In this document: positions 1 to 5,149 of the stretch, piece after piece
How positions within the stretch are numbered: the first letter of the stretch is position 1
Layout of the letters: the number at the start of each line of letters is the position of its first letter
Source: an uncultured Clostridia bacterium
GTDB lineage: Bacteria > Bacillota > Clostridia > Oscillospirales > Oscillospiraceae
Assembly (NCBI GenBank): GCA_937907715.1
Contig: CALERM010000012.1
Location: 1 to 5,478 of the forward strand
Length of the DNA: 5,478 bases
Reading direction: 5' to 3'
Notes under the pieces: model-generated
Database searches by the model: none
What the model saw: only the letters and a program-made list of their open reading frames with translations
What the model was told of the DNA's origin: nothing
Made by a program: the position numbers and the translations under genes

Positions 1-1
1 C

Positions 2-100
2 GCCCTGTTCAGAAAACAAGCCGCAGCGAAAGAAATCGCAGATTATCCATCCCTAATCTCAGCACTTGAATTTAGGGATAGAAAAAGAGCGGCTGTCTGA
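2..100 (+). CDS. Possible C-terminal fragment of an unidentified protein (5' end outside window)
   Basis: Frame 2 of the plus strand is open from the window edge to a TGA at 98-100 and gives 32 residues, beginning ALFRKQAAAKEIADYPSL and ending RDRKRAAV. The peptide is charged, alanine-rich and has ordinary codon use, so it reads like the helical tail of a real protein. No family can be assigned from so little. The stop codon lies inside an inverted repeat (89-96 with 104-111). It could equally be a chance open frame: 32 codons is short, and codon third positions are less GC-rich than in murC or cca. Confidence 0.3.
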   Translation, partial: ALFRKQAAAKEIADYPSLISALEFRDRKRAAV

Positions 101-111
101 AAAACAGTCGC
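82..111 (-). terminator. Possible intrinsic terminator on the minus strand
   Basis: On the minus strand, an 8-position stem (104-111 with 89-96) with one A-C mismatch and a 7-nt loop is followed within three bases by TTTTT (86-82). It could end transcription from the small gene at 316-621, but it lies about 200 bp beyond that stop codon. The rest of 101-315 holds no gene or RNA that I can support. Confidence 0.35.
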
Positions 112-315
112 CCGAAAAGAGGATATCTACAAGTTATTTGCCGCTTGTCCGCCTGAAAAACTGCTTGTTCCCATTCAGACCCCAGCAGCTTGATATGTAG
201 GATGGAACGATATGTGCCGGAAATCTCGCGCCCTGCTTTACTGCTGCCTCCGTATGGCGCGGCTTTGGGATTGCGTATACCCGGAAGCGCCCTTGCACGG
301 CAGTTGTATGATCTG

Positions 316-621
316 TCAGGCAAGCCGCTTTTCAAGTGCTTCTATTCTCTGCGACTGGGAGCGAACGACGGCTTTCAAGAAGTTAAGTTCCTCTTCCAGT
401 TCTTCCGTCTTGCTCTTCGGGGTGAGCGTCTCGAGCATGGTCTGCTGGTTTTCAAACAGCAGGTTGAATTTTGGCTCGAAGTACGCCTCCATCAGAACCG
501 AAGCGCCTTGCAGTGCGTCTTTCAGCGTCTGGCTCGCAGAAGCTTCTATTTTCGCGCTCATGCGCTGCTCTGAATCTTGAATCATTTCCCGGATGGCTTG
601 TAAATCCTTTTCATCTAACAT
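316..621 (-). CDS. Small hypothetical coiled-coil protein, 101 aa
   Basis: I do not recognise a named family. The protein begins MLDEKDLQAIREMI and is highly charged, with no signal peptide and no membrane segment. The C-terminal third (about residues 66-101, TPKSKTEELEEELNFLK onward) has heptad-like leucine, valine and isoleucine spacing and should form a coiled coil. Residues 1-35 also look helical. Small acidic coiled-coil proteins of this shape are common hypotheticals in Clostridia, but no function follows from that. The ATG start is well supported: AGGAGG (631-636) sits 9 nt upstream, and a consensus promoter (643-670) places the transcript start only about 15 nt before the start codon. 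The gene has its own promoter, so it is probably monocistronic. That it is a real gene is likely; its role is unknown. Confidence 0.75.
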   Translation of the reverse strand: MLDEKDLQAIREMIQDSEQRMSAKIEASASQTLKDALQGASVLMEAYFEPKFNLLFENQQTMLETLTPKSKTEELEEELNFLKAVVRSQSQRIEALEKRLA

Positions 622-642
622 CGTCTCATTCCTCCTGTTTTC

Positions 643-670
643 ATTATACGCGCGTTCAGGCGCTTGTCAA
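643..670 (-). promoter_or_regulatory. Sigma-A promoter of the small coiled-coil gene
   Basis: On the minus strand, a perfect TTGACA (665-670) and a perfect TATAAT (643-648) are separated by 16 bp. The predicted start near 636 coincides with the 5' edge of the AGGAGG ribosome binding site (631-636), so the 5' UTR would be unusually short at about 15 nt. The U-tract of the upstream RNA (675-681) ends only 4 bp before the -35 box. Confidence 0.8.
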
Positions 671-674
671 TCGC

Positions 675-775
675 AAAAAAAGAAACAGCACTGCCGATCG
701 CGTGCTGAACTTGGAAGATGCATCTTCCCAGCAGCGTACGTCCCAGCCGCCCCACGATTCTCACAGTGCTGTTTC
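675..775 (-). terminator. Long terminator hairpin at the 3' end of the candidate RNA
   Basis: A perfect 12-bp inverted repeat, GAAACAGCACTG (682-693) with CAGTGCTGTTTC (764-775), is followed on the minus strand immediately by TTTTTTT (681-675). The 70-nt interior continues the hairpin through 697-702/753-758 (one G-U pair), 703-707/729-733, and the palindrome GGAAGATGCATCTTCC (713-728, UGCA loop). Only 734-752 bulges out on one side. The enclosed loop is much larger than in a simple terminator, so the stem may also be a structural part of the RNA. Confidence 0.6.
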
Positions 776-880
776 AATAGCTGGTGTTCTCTCCGAAACC
801 GATGTGACTGCTCTACGCGGATCAACAGACCAAAGCCCCCAGGCAAACACGTCCCAGGCGCGTCGTATAACACTAGCTAC
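675..880 (-). ncRNA. Candidate structured non-coding RNA, about 205 nt, unidentified
   Basis: No convincing protein is encoded at 675-890, but on the minus strand the segment has the layout of an RNA gene. It ends in a 12-bp stem plus seven U residues. Further stems can be drawn upstream: GGTTTC with GAAC-ACC (about 783-800), and GGTC with GATC closing a UGUU loop (about 822-833). The 9-mer CTGGGACGT occurs twice (849-857 and 738-746). The 5' end near 880 is inferred from a probable ancestral promoter, now split by the insertion at 893-1052. The length suits a 6S-like or regulatory RNA, but I could not draw the 6S closing stem, nor did I find T-box or known riboswitch motifs. Identity is open, and expression may be lost or altered by the insertion. 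Confidence 0.4.
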
Positions 881-890
881 GCTTTCACTC

Positions 891-1054
891 TAGGGTGTAT
901 CTGAAACCCCCCAACGCACCCGGACAGCGGGCCTTTTCACGCTGCGCCGCGTCATTTTTTCTTGAAATACGTCAGTATTCCTGCGAAAAAATGTCTCGCT
1001 CAGCGCAAAAAATCCTCGCTGCCGGTCACATCGGGAGTTTTCAGATACACCCTA
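891..1054. mobile_element. MITE-like palindromic insertion, 160 bp plus TA duplication
   Basis: A perfect 17-bp inverted repeat, CTAGGGTGTATCTGAAA (890-906) with its complement (1039-1055), bounds the segment. If TA (891-892 and 1053-1054) is the target duplication, the element spans 893-1052. The two 80-bp halves remain recognisably complementary along their length: both carry a CATTTTTTC block, and they close on a GTCA loop at 971-974, exactly the centre of the element. It encodes no protein. Terminal repeats beginning GGGTGTATCTGAAA with a TA duplication resemble ends of IS5-related or TA-targeting (IS630/mariner-type) elements, so it was probably mobilised in trans. The family is inference. 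Confidence 0.75.
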
Positions 1055-1078
1055 GCACAAGTATGCGGGCGCTGTCAA
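1049..1078 (-). promoter_or_regulatory. Promoter remnant interrupted by the MITE-like insertion
   Basis: On the minus strand, a perfect TTGACA (1073-1078) lies 18 bp from TAGGGT (1049-1054), whose last four bases belong to the inserted element. A TG (1056-1057) sits in the extended -10 position. Removing the insertion and one TA joins TTGACA-18-TAGAGT directly to the sequence at 880 and below. The original promoter would then have started the candidate RNA near 880. The present hybrid -10 is weaker (TAGGGT), and any transcript would first traverse the hairpin element. Confidence 0.45.
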
Positions 1079-1121
1079 CGCTTCTCAGGGGCTTTCCGGG
1101 TCACATTGCCTGGAGAAAAAC

Positions 1122-2519
1122 TCAAAGGGAGGCGTTTGCTGGCGGTTCCTGCAATTTCAGAAGCTTTTCGCCAGCCTTGTAGATATCGCCCGCGCCGACG
1201 GTAAGGATGATGTCGCCGGGCTGCGCGATGGAGGCAAGATAGTCGGTCAGCTGTGGAAGCCCGGGGCAGTAGACGCTGCCGGGAATCCGGTCTGCCAGGT
1301 CCCTGGAGCTGATGCCGATGGTGTTGGACTCGCGCGCGGCGTAGATATCGGTCAGCACCGCGAGATCCGCCGCGGAAAGCTCGCGGACAAAATCGGAAAA
1401 CAGCGCCTTGGTCCGGGAATAGGTGTGCGGCTGGAACGCGCAGATCACACGCCGGTAGCCCATCAGGCGCACCGCGCTCAGAAGCGCGTGCAGCTCTGCC
1501 GGGTGATGGGAATAATCGTCATACACGTCTGCGCCGTGATACTGTCCCTTGAATTCCAGCCGCCTGCCTGCGCCGTGGAATTCATGCAGCGCCTGCTGCA
1601 CTGCCTCCGCCGGAACCGAGAACCTCCAGCAGACTGCGCACGCGGCAAGCGCGTTCATTGCGTTGTGCCGCCCGATGACGCCGAGCTCCAGATGGCAGTA
1701 GGGCTTGCCGCCGCAGATGACGTCAAAGCAGCGGTAGTCTTCGCTGAAATTTATTCCGTAGACGTCGTTCGTCTCCGCCATGCCGAAGCGCACGAGCGGG
1801 AGTCCTTCCAGCGCGTCCATGGTGTTTTTGTCATCGCCGTTTGCGACAATCAGACCATCGGCTGGCACCAGCTCGGCAAAGTGCCGGAACGAATGCTTCA
1901 CATCCTCCAGATCCTTGAAAAAGTCCAGATGGTCCGCATCAACGTCCAGGACGACCGCCGTCGTGGGGAAGAAGTTCAGAAACGAGTTGCAGTATTCACA
2001 GCTCTCCAAAATGATCGTATCGCCCTGACCCACGCGGTGCCCCGCGCCGAGCAGCGGAAGAGAGCCGCCGATCATGACCGTGGGGTCGCGCCCTGCCTCC
2101 ATGAAAATCTGCGTGAGCATGGAGGTTGTGGTGGTCTTGCCGTGCGTACCGGAGACGCAGATGGCATGACGGTACGCCCGCATGATATAGCCCCATGCCT
2201 GCGCGCGCTCAAAAATCGGAATCCCGGCTGCGCGGGCAGCGGCAATTTCAGGATTGTCATTGTTGGCGGCAGCGGTGCGAATGACGCAGTCCGCGCCCTC
2301 AATATTTTCTGCCCGGTGCCCGATCGAAACGGCAATGCCCTTGGCAATCAGTTCGTCGGTCGAAACCGAGGCGTTCATATCCGAACCGGAAATCTGCATA
2401 CCCATGCTGCGCAGCACCAGTCCCAGCGGGCGCATGGAAACGCCGCCGATGCCGACCAGGTGCGCGTGTCTGCCGGGCTTTAAATAATCGTTGATCTGAA
2501 AATGAGAAGAGTTCTCCAT
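1122..2519 (-). CDS. murC: UDP-N-acetylmuramate--L-alanine ligase (MurC)
   Basis: MurC is the cytoplasmic ATP-dependent ligase that adds L-alanine to UDP-MurNAc, the first amino acid of the peptidoglycan stem peptide. The 465-residue length is normal for the family and all three domains are visible. The N-terminal Rossmann-like UDP-binding domain has HLVGIGGVSM near residue 20. The central ATPase domain has the P-loop GTHGKTTT (124-131), ESCEYCNSFL (172-181) and DHLDFF (196-201), then GRHNAMNALAA (283-293). The C-terminal domain has FHGAGRRLEFKG (314-325), DDYSHHPAE (334-342), FQPHTYSRT (362-370) and VGAGDI (441-446). The ATG is supported by GGAGGT (2526-2531) 6 nt upstream. The gene stands alone, divergent from cca, rather than in a dcw cluster. 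No clear intrinsic terminator follows the TGA at 1122-1124. Confidence 0.97.
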   Translation of the reverse strand: MENSSHFQINDYLKPGRHAHLVGIGGVSMRPLGLVLRSMGMQISGSDMNASVSTDELIAKGIAVSIGHRAENIEGADCVIRTAAANNDNPEIAAARAAGIPIFERAQAWGYIMRAYRHAICVSGTHGKTTTTSMLTQIFMEAGRDPTVMIGGSLPLLGAGHRVGQGDTIILESCEYCNSFLNFFPTTAVVLDVDADHLDFFKDLEDVKHSFRHFAELVPADGLIVANGDDKNTMDALEGLPLVRFGMAETNDVYGINFSEDYRCFDVICGGKPYCHLELGVIGRHNAMNALAACAVCWRFSVPAEAVQQALHEFHGAGRRLEFKGQYHGADVYDDYSHHPAELHALLSAVRLMGYRRVICAFQPHTYSRTKALFSDFVRELSAADLAVLTDIYAARESNTIGISSRDLADRIPGSVYCPGLPQLTDYLASIAQPGDIILTVGAGDIYKAGEKLLKLQEPPANASL

Positions 2520-2623
2520 CAGGATACCTCCGAGACTGCAAAGATTTTGCTTGCAAACTGCCGCCCGCGTCCGTATGATAGGAGCAGAAAAGCGGGTGCT
2601 GCGGCAAATCGCTGAACTGGTTT

Positions 2624-2652
2624 ATTATAACCTGAATTTGCCCATAACACAA
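2624..2652 (-). promoter_or_regulatory. Probable murC promoter
   Basis: On the minus strand, TATAAT (2624-2629) is preceded at 17 bp by TTGTGT (2647-2652). The -10 is perfect and the -35 keeps TTG. The start would be near 2617, giving a leader of about 98 nt. The -10 lies in a small palindrome, GGTTTATTATAACC (2619-2632), whose plus strand also carries -10-like sequence. It could serve cca divergently, although no good plus-strand -35 is visible. Confidence 0.55.
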
Positions 2653-2676
2653 GCGAAAAAAACGCAGGCGAAAGGC

Positions 2677-2693
2677 GGGAGGCGAAAAAATTG
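2677..2693 (+). promoter_or_regulatory. Ribosome binding site setting a TTG start for cca
   Basis: GGGAGG (2677-2682) lies 8 nt before TTG at 2691-2693, in frame with the CCA-adding enzyme. No in-frame ATG with a comparable site is available before the conserved GGCVRD motif, so TTG is the best start. Confidence 0.8.
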
Positions 2694-3809
2694 CGACCGG
2701 ACGAGCTTTTGAAAACACTGGAGCAGGCAGGCTTTGAGGCTTGCTTTGTCGGCGGCTGCGTGCGGGACACACTGCTCGGTCGCCCGGTTCACGACTGGGA
2801 CATTACAACCTCTGCGCTTCCCGAACAGACGATGGCGCTGTTTCCGCGCTGCATCCCGACAGGACTCAAGCACGGGACGGTTACGGTGCTTCTGAACGGC
2901 GAAAGCTATGAGGTCACAACCTTCCGAACGGACGGCGCATATCACGACGGTCGTCACCCGGACAAGGTCACATTTGTGCCAAGTCTTACAGAAGACCTTG
3001 CGCGGCGAGACTTTACGATCAACGCCATGGCAATGCACCTGGACGGCAGCATCACCGACTGCTTTCATGGGCGCGAGGACCTGCAAAAGGGCGTGATTCG
3101 CTGCGTCGGAGACCCGGACCTGCGGTTTCGGGAGGACGCGCTGCGGATGCTCCGCGCCCGGCGCTTTTCCGCGCAGCTCGGCTTTCAGATCGAAGCGGAA
3201 ACTGCGCATGCCATCGAAAAAAACGCGCAGCTCTGCCGCGCACTCTCTCGAGAGCGGGTCTGCGAGGAGACGGAAAAGACGCTGCTGTCCGAGCGCCCAG
3301 AGATGCTCGGCGTGATGATCGAAGAAGGACTTCTTGCCGCGTGCTGCCTGGAAGGAAGCTATGATCTGCGGCAGCTTCGCACGGTTCCGCCCGAGCCGGA
3401 TGCGCGCTGGGCGATGCTGAAAGTCCTGATTCCGGCGCTGGACCTCCGGGCGTTCCGTCTGCCGGCGAAGCGCGTCCGCCTTGCCGAAGCTGCCGCCGCG
3501 GTCTACCAGCCGCACTATGACCGGCAGACGCTGAAGGAATTGATGGCGGAGGCGGGAATGGAAACCGCATTTGTCTGCGCGCAGCTGAGCAATCAAGCGG
3601 CGATTTTCCGGGAGATTCAGGAAAGCGGCGAGTGCGTGAGTCTGCGTACTCTTGCAGTCTCCGGGCGGGATTTTCCGACGCTCGCCGGAAAACGGACAGG
3701 TGAAATGCTTCAGATGCTGCTTCAGCATGTGCTTTTGCACCCGGAGGACAACAACCGCCAGACGCTGCTGCGTCTGGCGGAAGAAAAGCTTCGGAAATTC
3801 AGATTCTGA
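2691..3809 (+). CDS. cca: CCA tRNA nucleotidyltransferase (class II, poly(A) polymerase family)
   Basis: This enzyme adds or repairs the 3' CCA of tRNAs from CTP and ATP without a nucleic acid template. The 372-residue product shows the class II order of motifs: GGCVRD (21-26) and the metal-binding DWD (35-37) of the nucleotidyltransferase head, the flexible-loop region around RRDFTINAMA (105-114), GREDL (127-131), and REDALRMLRARRF (147-159), which includes the EDxxR nucleotide-selecting motif. The C-terminal half is helical and ends in a VSGRDF motif and basic KLRKFRF. It is somewhat shorter than many 400-450-residue relatives, with no HD domain visible. Translation starts at TTG behind a strong GGGAGG. 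The 3' end overlaps the convergent exchanger gene by 11 bp. The tRNA in this window encodes its own CCA, so repair may be its main role there. Confidence 0.95.
   Translation: MRPDELLKTLEQAGFEACFVGGCVRDTLLGRPVHDWDITTSALPEQTMALFPRCIPTGLKHGTVTVLLNGESYEVTTFRTDGAYHDGRHPDKVTFVPSLTEDLARRDFTINAMAMHLDGSITDCFHGREDLQKGVIRCVGDPDLRFREDALRMLRARRFSAQLGFQIEAETAHAIEKNAQLCRALSRERVCEETEKTLLSERPEMLGVMIEEGLLAACCLEGSYDLRQLRTVPPEPDARWAMLKVLIPALDLRAFRLPAKRVRLAEAAAAVYQPHYDRQTLKELMAEAGMETAFVCAQLSNQAAIFREIQESGECVSLRTLAVSGRDFPTLAGKRTGEMLQMLLQHVLLHPEDNNRQTLLRLAEEKLRKFRF
3755..3780 (-). terminator. Hairpin inside the cca 3' end, possible terminator for the exchanger gene
   Basis: CCGCCAGACG (3755-3764) and CGTCTGGCGG (3771-3780) form a perfect 10-bp GC-rich stem with a 6-nt CTGCTG loop. 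On the minus strand it lies 18 nt beyond the exchanger stop codon and is followed by TTGTTGT, an imperfect U-tract. On the plus strand no U-tract follows. The repeat also encodes residues of the CCA enzyme, so part of the symmetry could be coincidental. Confidence 0.45.
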
Positions 3810-4776
3810 CGGTAACAAACACGTAGGCGATGTAGAGCGCCGCCATGATGATGCCCTGCCATTTGGTAAAGCGTTTGCAAAGCAGCGTCGGAATGACGGC
3901 AATTGCCGTCTCCAGCACACACATTGGCATGTCCAGATAGACGGTCTGGCGCACCGACTGCGCCGCGATCTGCAGCCCGCCGCCGGAAATGAGCGCGCAC
4001 AGCGGCAGAATGATTGTGATATCAATGATGTTTGCACCCAGAATGTTGCCGACCGACATCGAGGACTGCTTTTTGACAATCGCCGTGATTGCCGTCACAA
4101 GCTCGGGAAGCGACGTGCCGATGGCGACCATGGTGACGGCGATGATGCGCTCGGAGACGCCAAGCAGCTGCGCCAGCACGGTGCCGTTGTCGACCAGAAG
4201 ATTCGAGCCCACCACAAGACATGCCGCGCCGACGACGAACAGCGCCAGATTTTTAAGCAGTGCCTTGCGGCTCTTGTCTACAGGAATCGCTTTGTCCGTA
4301 TGCTCCTCCTGCGAAAGCTTTTTCGCGCTGCGGATGTTCTCAATGAGAAACGCGGCGAACAGCACCAGCACGACCAGACTCTCCGGCAAGCTCAGCAGAC
4401 CGTCGCGGCACAGAAGCCACAGCGCGAGCGTGCTGAGAACCATCAGAACGCCTTTGATGCTGAACTGGCTCATGCGGATGGCGACGGGCATGAAGATGAG
4501 CGAGATTGCCATGATGAGTCCTGTGTTTGCCGTGACCGAGCCGATGGCGTTGCCGATTGCCAGATCGGTGCTGCCCTCTGCTGCTGCCATGGTCGAGACG
4601 ATGACCTCCGGCAGCGTCGTCGCCATCGATACGACGGTTGCGCCGATCAGAAACTGCGGCAGCCCCGATGCCTCTGCCATCCACGTCGCGGCGTCCACAA
4701 ACCAATCGCCGCCCTTGACGATCAGCACAAGCCCCATCAGAAACAGCAAAATCGTGATAATAAGTGATGATGACAT
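3799..4776 (-). CDS. Cation/Ca2+ exchanger (CaCA) family membrane transporter, probable Mn2+ exporter
   Basis: The 325-residue protein is an integral membrane antiporter of the sodium/calcium exchanger superfamily (YrbG-like). It has about ten hydrophobic segments and two inverted alpha-repeats: GATVVSMATTLPEV (45-58) with GNAIGSVTANTG (75-86), and VAIGTSLPEL (217-226) with GNILGANIID (243-252). The acidic residues E57 and E225 match the ion-binding positions of the family. A charged cytoplasmic loop (about 148-175) separates the halves. The start at 4776 is preferred because GGGAGG (4784-4789) lies 7 nt upstream; an in-frame ATG at 4926 would run through the riboswitch and terminator. Family membership alone suggests Ca2+/Na+ exchange, but the Mn2+-type riboswitch in front argues for Mn2+ efflux. 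The first repeat has SMATTLPE instead of the usual GTSLPE. It overlaps cca by 11 bp. Confidence 0.9.
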   Translation of the reverse strand: MSSSLIITILLFLMGLVLIVKGGDWFVDAATWMAEASGLPQFLIGATVVSMATTLPEVIVSTMAAAEGSTDLAIGNAIGSVTANTGLIMAISLIFMPVAIRMSQFSIKGVLMVLSTLALWLLCRDGLLSLPESLVVLVLFAAFLIENIRSAKKLSQEEHTDKAIPVDKSRKALLKNLALFVVGAACLVVGSNLLVDNGTVLAQLLGVSERIIAVTMVAIGTSLPELVTAITAIVKKQSSMSVGNILGANIIDITIILPLCALISGGGLQIAAQSVRQTVYLDMPMCVLETAIAVIPTLLCKRFTKWQGIIMAALYIAYVFVTVRI

Positions 4777-4783
4777 AGCAATT

Positions 4784-4789
4784 CCTCCC
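4784..4789 (-). promoter_or_regulatory. Ribosome binding site of the exchanger gene
   Basis: GGGAGG on the minus strand, 7 nt before ATG at 4776, decides the start and excludes the 50-residue N-terminal extension to 4926. It lies just beyond the leader terminator, so translation depends on read-through. Confidence 0.85.
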
Positions 4790-4809
4790 GTTTGTCTGGC
4801 AGAAGGACG

Positions 4810-4844
4810 AAAAAAGACCTTCTGCACGTGATGTGCAAAAAGTC
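4810..4844 (-). terminator. Riboswitch-controlled intrinsic terminator
   Basis: On the minus strand a 12-bp uninterrupted stem (4833-4844 with 4816-4827, including three G-U pairs) closes a 5-nt AUCAC loop and is followed directly by UUUUUU (4815-4810). Positions 4834-4842 of its 5' arm are also the 3' strand of riboswitch P1, so the two structures exclude each other. Confidence 0.88.
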
Positions 4845-4925
4845 TCGTTCCTGTTTCCAGGCGCAAAGCCACCGGAAAAACCGGGCGATTGTTGGCTGTG
4901 CGATTGTAACTACTCCCTCTCAGCA
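4834..4925 (-). promoter_or_regulatory. yybP-ykoY family manganese riboswitch
   Basis: The leader carries the two hallmark segments of this class: GGGAGUAG (4917-4910) on the 5' side and ACGAGAC near the 3' side (4848-4842). P1 pairs 4917-4925 with 4834-4842, nine positions with one U-U mismatch. Between them are an arm built from CGCA/UGCG, AGCC/GGCU and CCGG/CCGG around an internal AACAAUCG loop, and a CCUG-GAAA-CAGG hairpin, consistent with the multi-helix junction of the class. Known members bind Mn2+ and control exporters including MntP, TerC, P-type ATPases and CaCA proteins. The overlap with the following terminator predicts an ON switch. The assignment rests on motif recall and hand folding, not a covariance search. 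Confidence 0.85.
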
Positions 4926-4931
4926 AAGCAC

Positions 4932-4960
4932 AGTATAGAGGATTTCCCGCGTCGCGTCAA
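4932..4960 (-). promoter_or_regulatory. Sigma-A promoter of the riboswitch-exchanger transcript
   Basis: On the minus strand TTGACG (4955-4960) and TATACT (4932-4937) are separated by the optimal 17 bp. The predicted start near 4925 falls exactly at the first base of riboswitch P1. Confidence 0.82.
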
Positions 4961-5031
4961 GCGGAAATATGCAGAATTTGGGCATGGAAGCAAAACTGAC
5001 CAGTAAAATGCACGCAGGAGAAAACTCATGG

Positions 5032-5061
5032 TTGACTTTTGCCTGCTACTTCTGCTATAAT
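5032..5061 (+). promoter_or_regulatory. Strong extended -10 promoter of the tRNA-Val gene
   Basis: TTGACT (5032-5037), an 18-bp spacer, and TATAAT (5056-5061) preceded by TG (5053-5054) form a near-consensus extended -10 promoter. The start near 5068 leaves only about 4 nt of leader before the tRNA. It is divergent from the riboswitch promoter. Confidence 0.88.
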
Positions 5062-5071
5062 ACTTGCGCAC

Positions 5072-5148
5072 GGAGGCTTAGCTCAGCTGGTTAGAGCGCC
5101 TGCTTCACACGCAGGAGGTCGATGGTTCGAGTCCATTAGTCTCCACCA
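5072..5148 (+). tRNA. tRNA-Val (anticodon CAC)
   Basis: The 77-nt cloverleaf is complete. The acceptor stem GGAGGCT/AGTCTCC has one G-U pair, the D arm is GCTC/GAGC, the anticodon stem is CCTGC/GCAGG, and the T arm GATGG/CCATT encloses TTCGAGT. The loop TTCACAC places CAC at 5106-5108, which reads the valine codon GUG. Discriminator A and CCA (5146-5148) are encoded. It has its own promoter and terminator and is the first gene before an integrase, so its 3' half is a plausible attachment site. Confidence 0.96.
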
Positions 5149-5149
5149 T

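Noticed and set aside
49..79. 8-bp inverted repeat ATCCCTAA/TTAGGGAT
   Set aside because: It has a 15-nt loop and no T-tract on either side, and may lie in coding sequence; there is no support for a function.
89..165. Possible IS-end sequences (GGCTGTCTGAAAAAC at 91-105 and a similar string near 151-165)
   Set aside because: They resemble some IS5-type ends, but no inverted partner or target duplication is visible, and the first is explained as part of a small hairpin.
72..335. Minus-strand open frame of 87 codons after the small coiled-coil gene
   Set aside because: It overlaps the end of that gene, has no convincing ribosome binding site, and its last residues come from the hairpin and T-tract.
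675..880. T-box, SAM, TPP, cobalamin or 6S assignment for the structured RNA
   Set aside because: None of the signature sequences of the riboswitches was found, and the 5' and 3' ends do not form the long closing stem expected of 6S RNA.
1084..1117. Hairpin after murC (TTCTC/GAGAA with flanking pairs) as a terminator
   Set aside because: The stem is bulged and no T-tract follows it on the minus strand.
1425..2483. Long plus-strand open frame opposite murC (352 codons)
   Set aside because: It lies entirely antisense to a clear murC and has an arginine-, histidine- and alanine-rich composition typical of a mirror frame in GC-rich DNA.
2625..4079. Long minus-strand open frame across cca and the exchanger 3' end (484 codons)
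   Set aside because: It runs antisense to cca and through two convergent genes, with a cysteine- and arginine-rich composition and no recognisable motif.
3652..4831. Two long plus-strand open frames opposite the exchanger
   Set aside because: They are shadows of a membrane protein gene; one is histidine-, aspartate- and glutamine-rich, the other serine- and threonine-rich, with no family pattern.
4777..4926. 50-residue N-terminal extension of the exchanger to an ATG at 4926
   Set aside because: It would translate the riboswitch and terminator, lies at the predicted transcript start, and competes with a well-placed GGGAGG before 4776.
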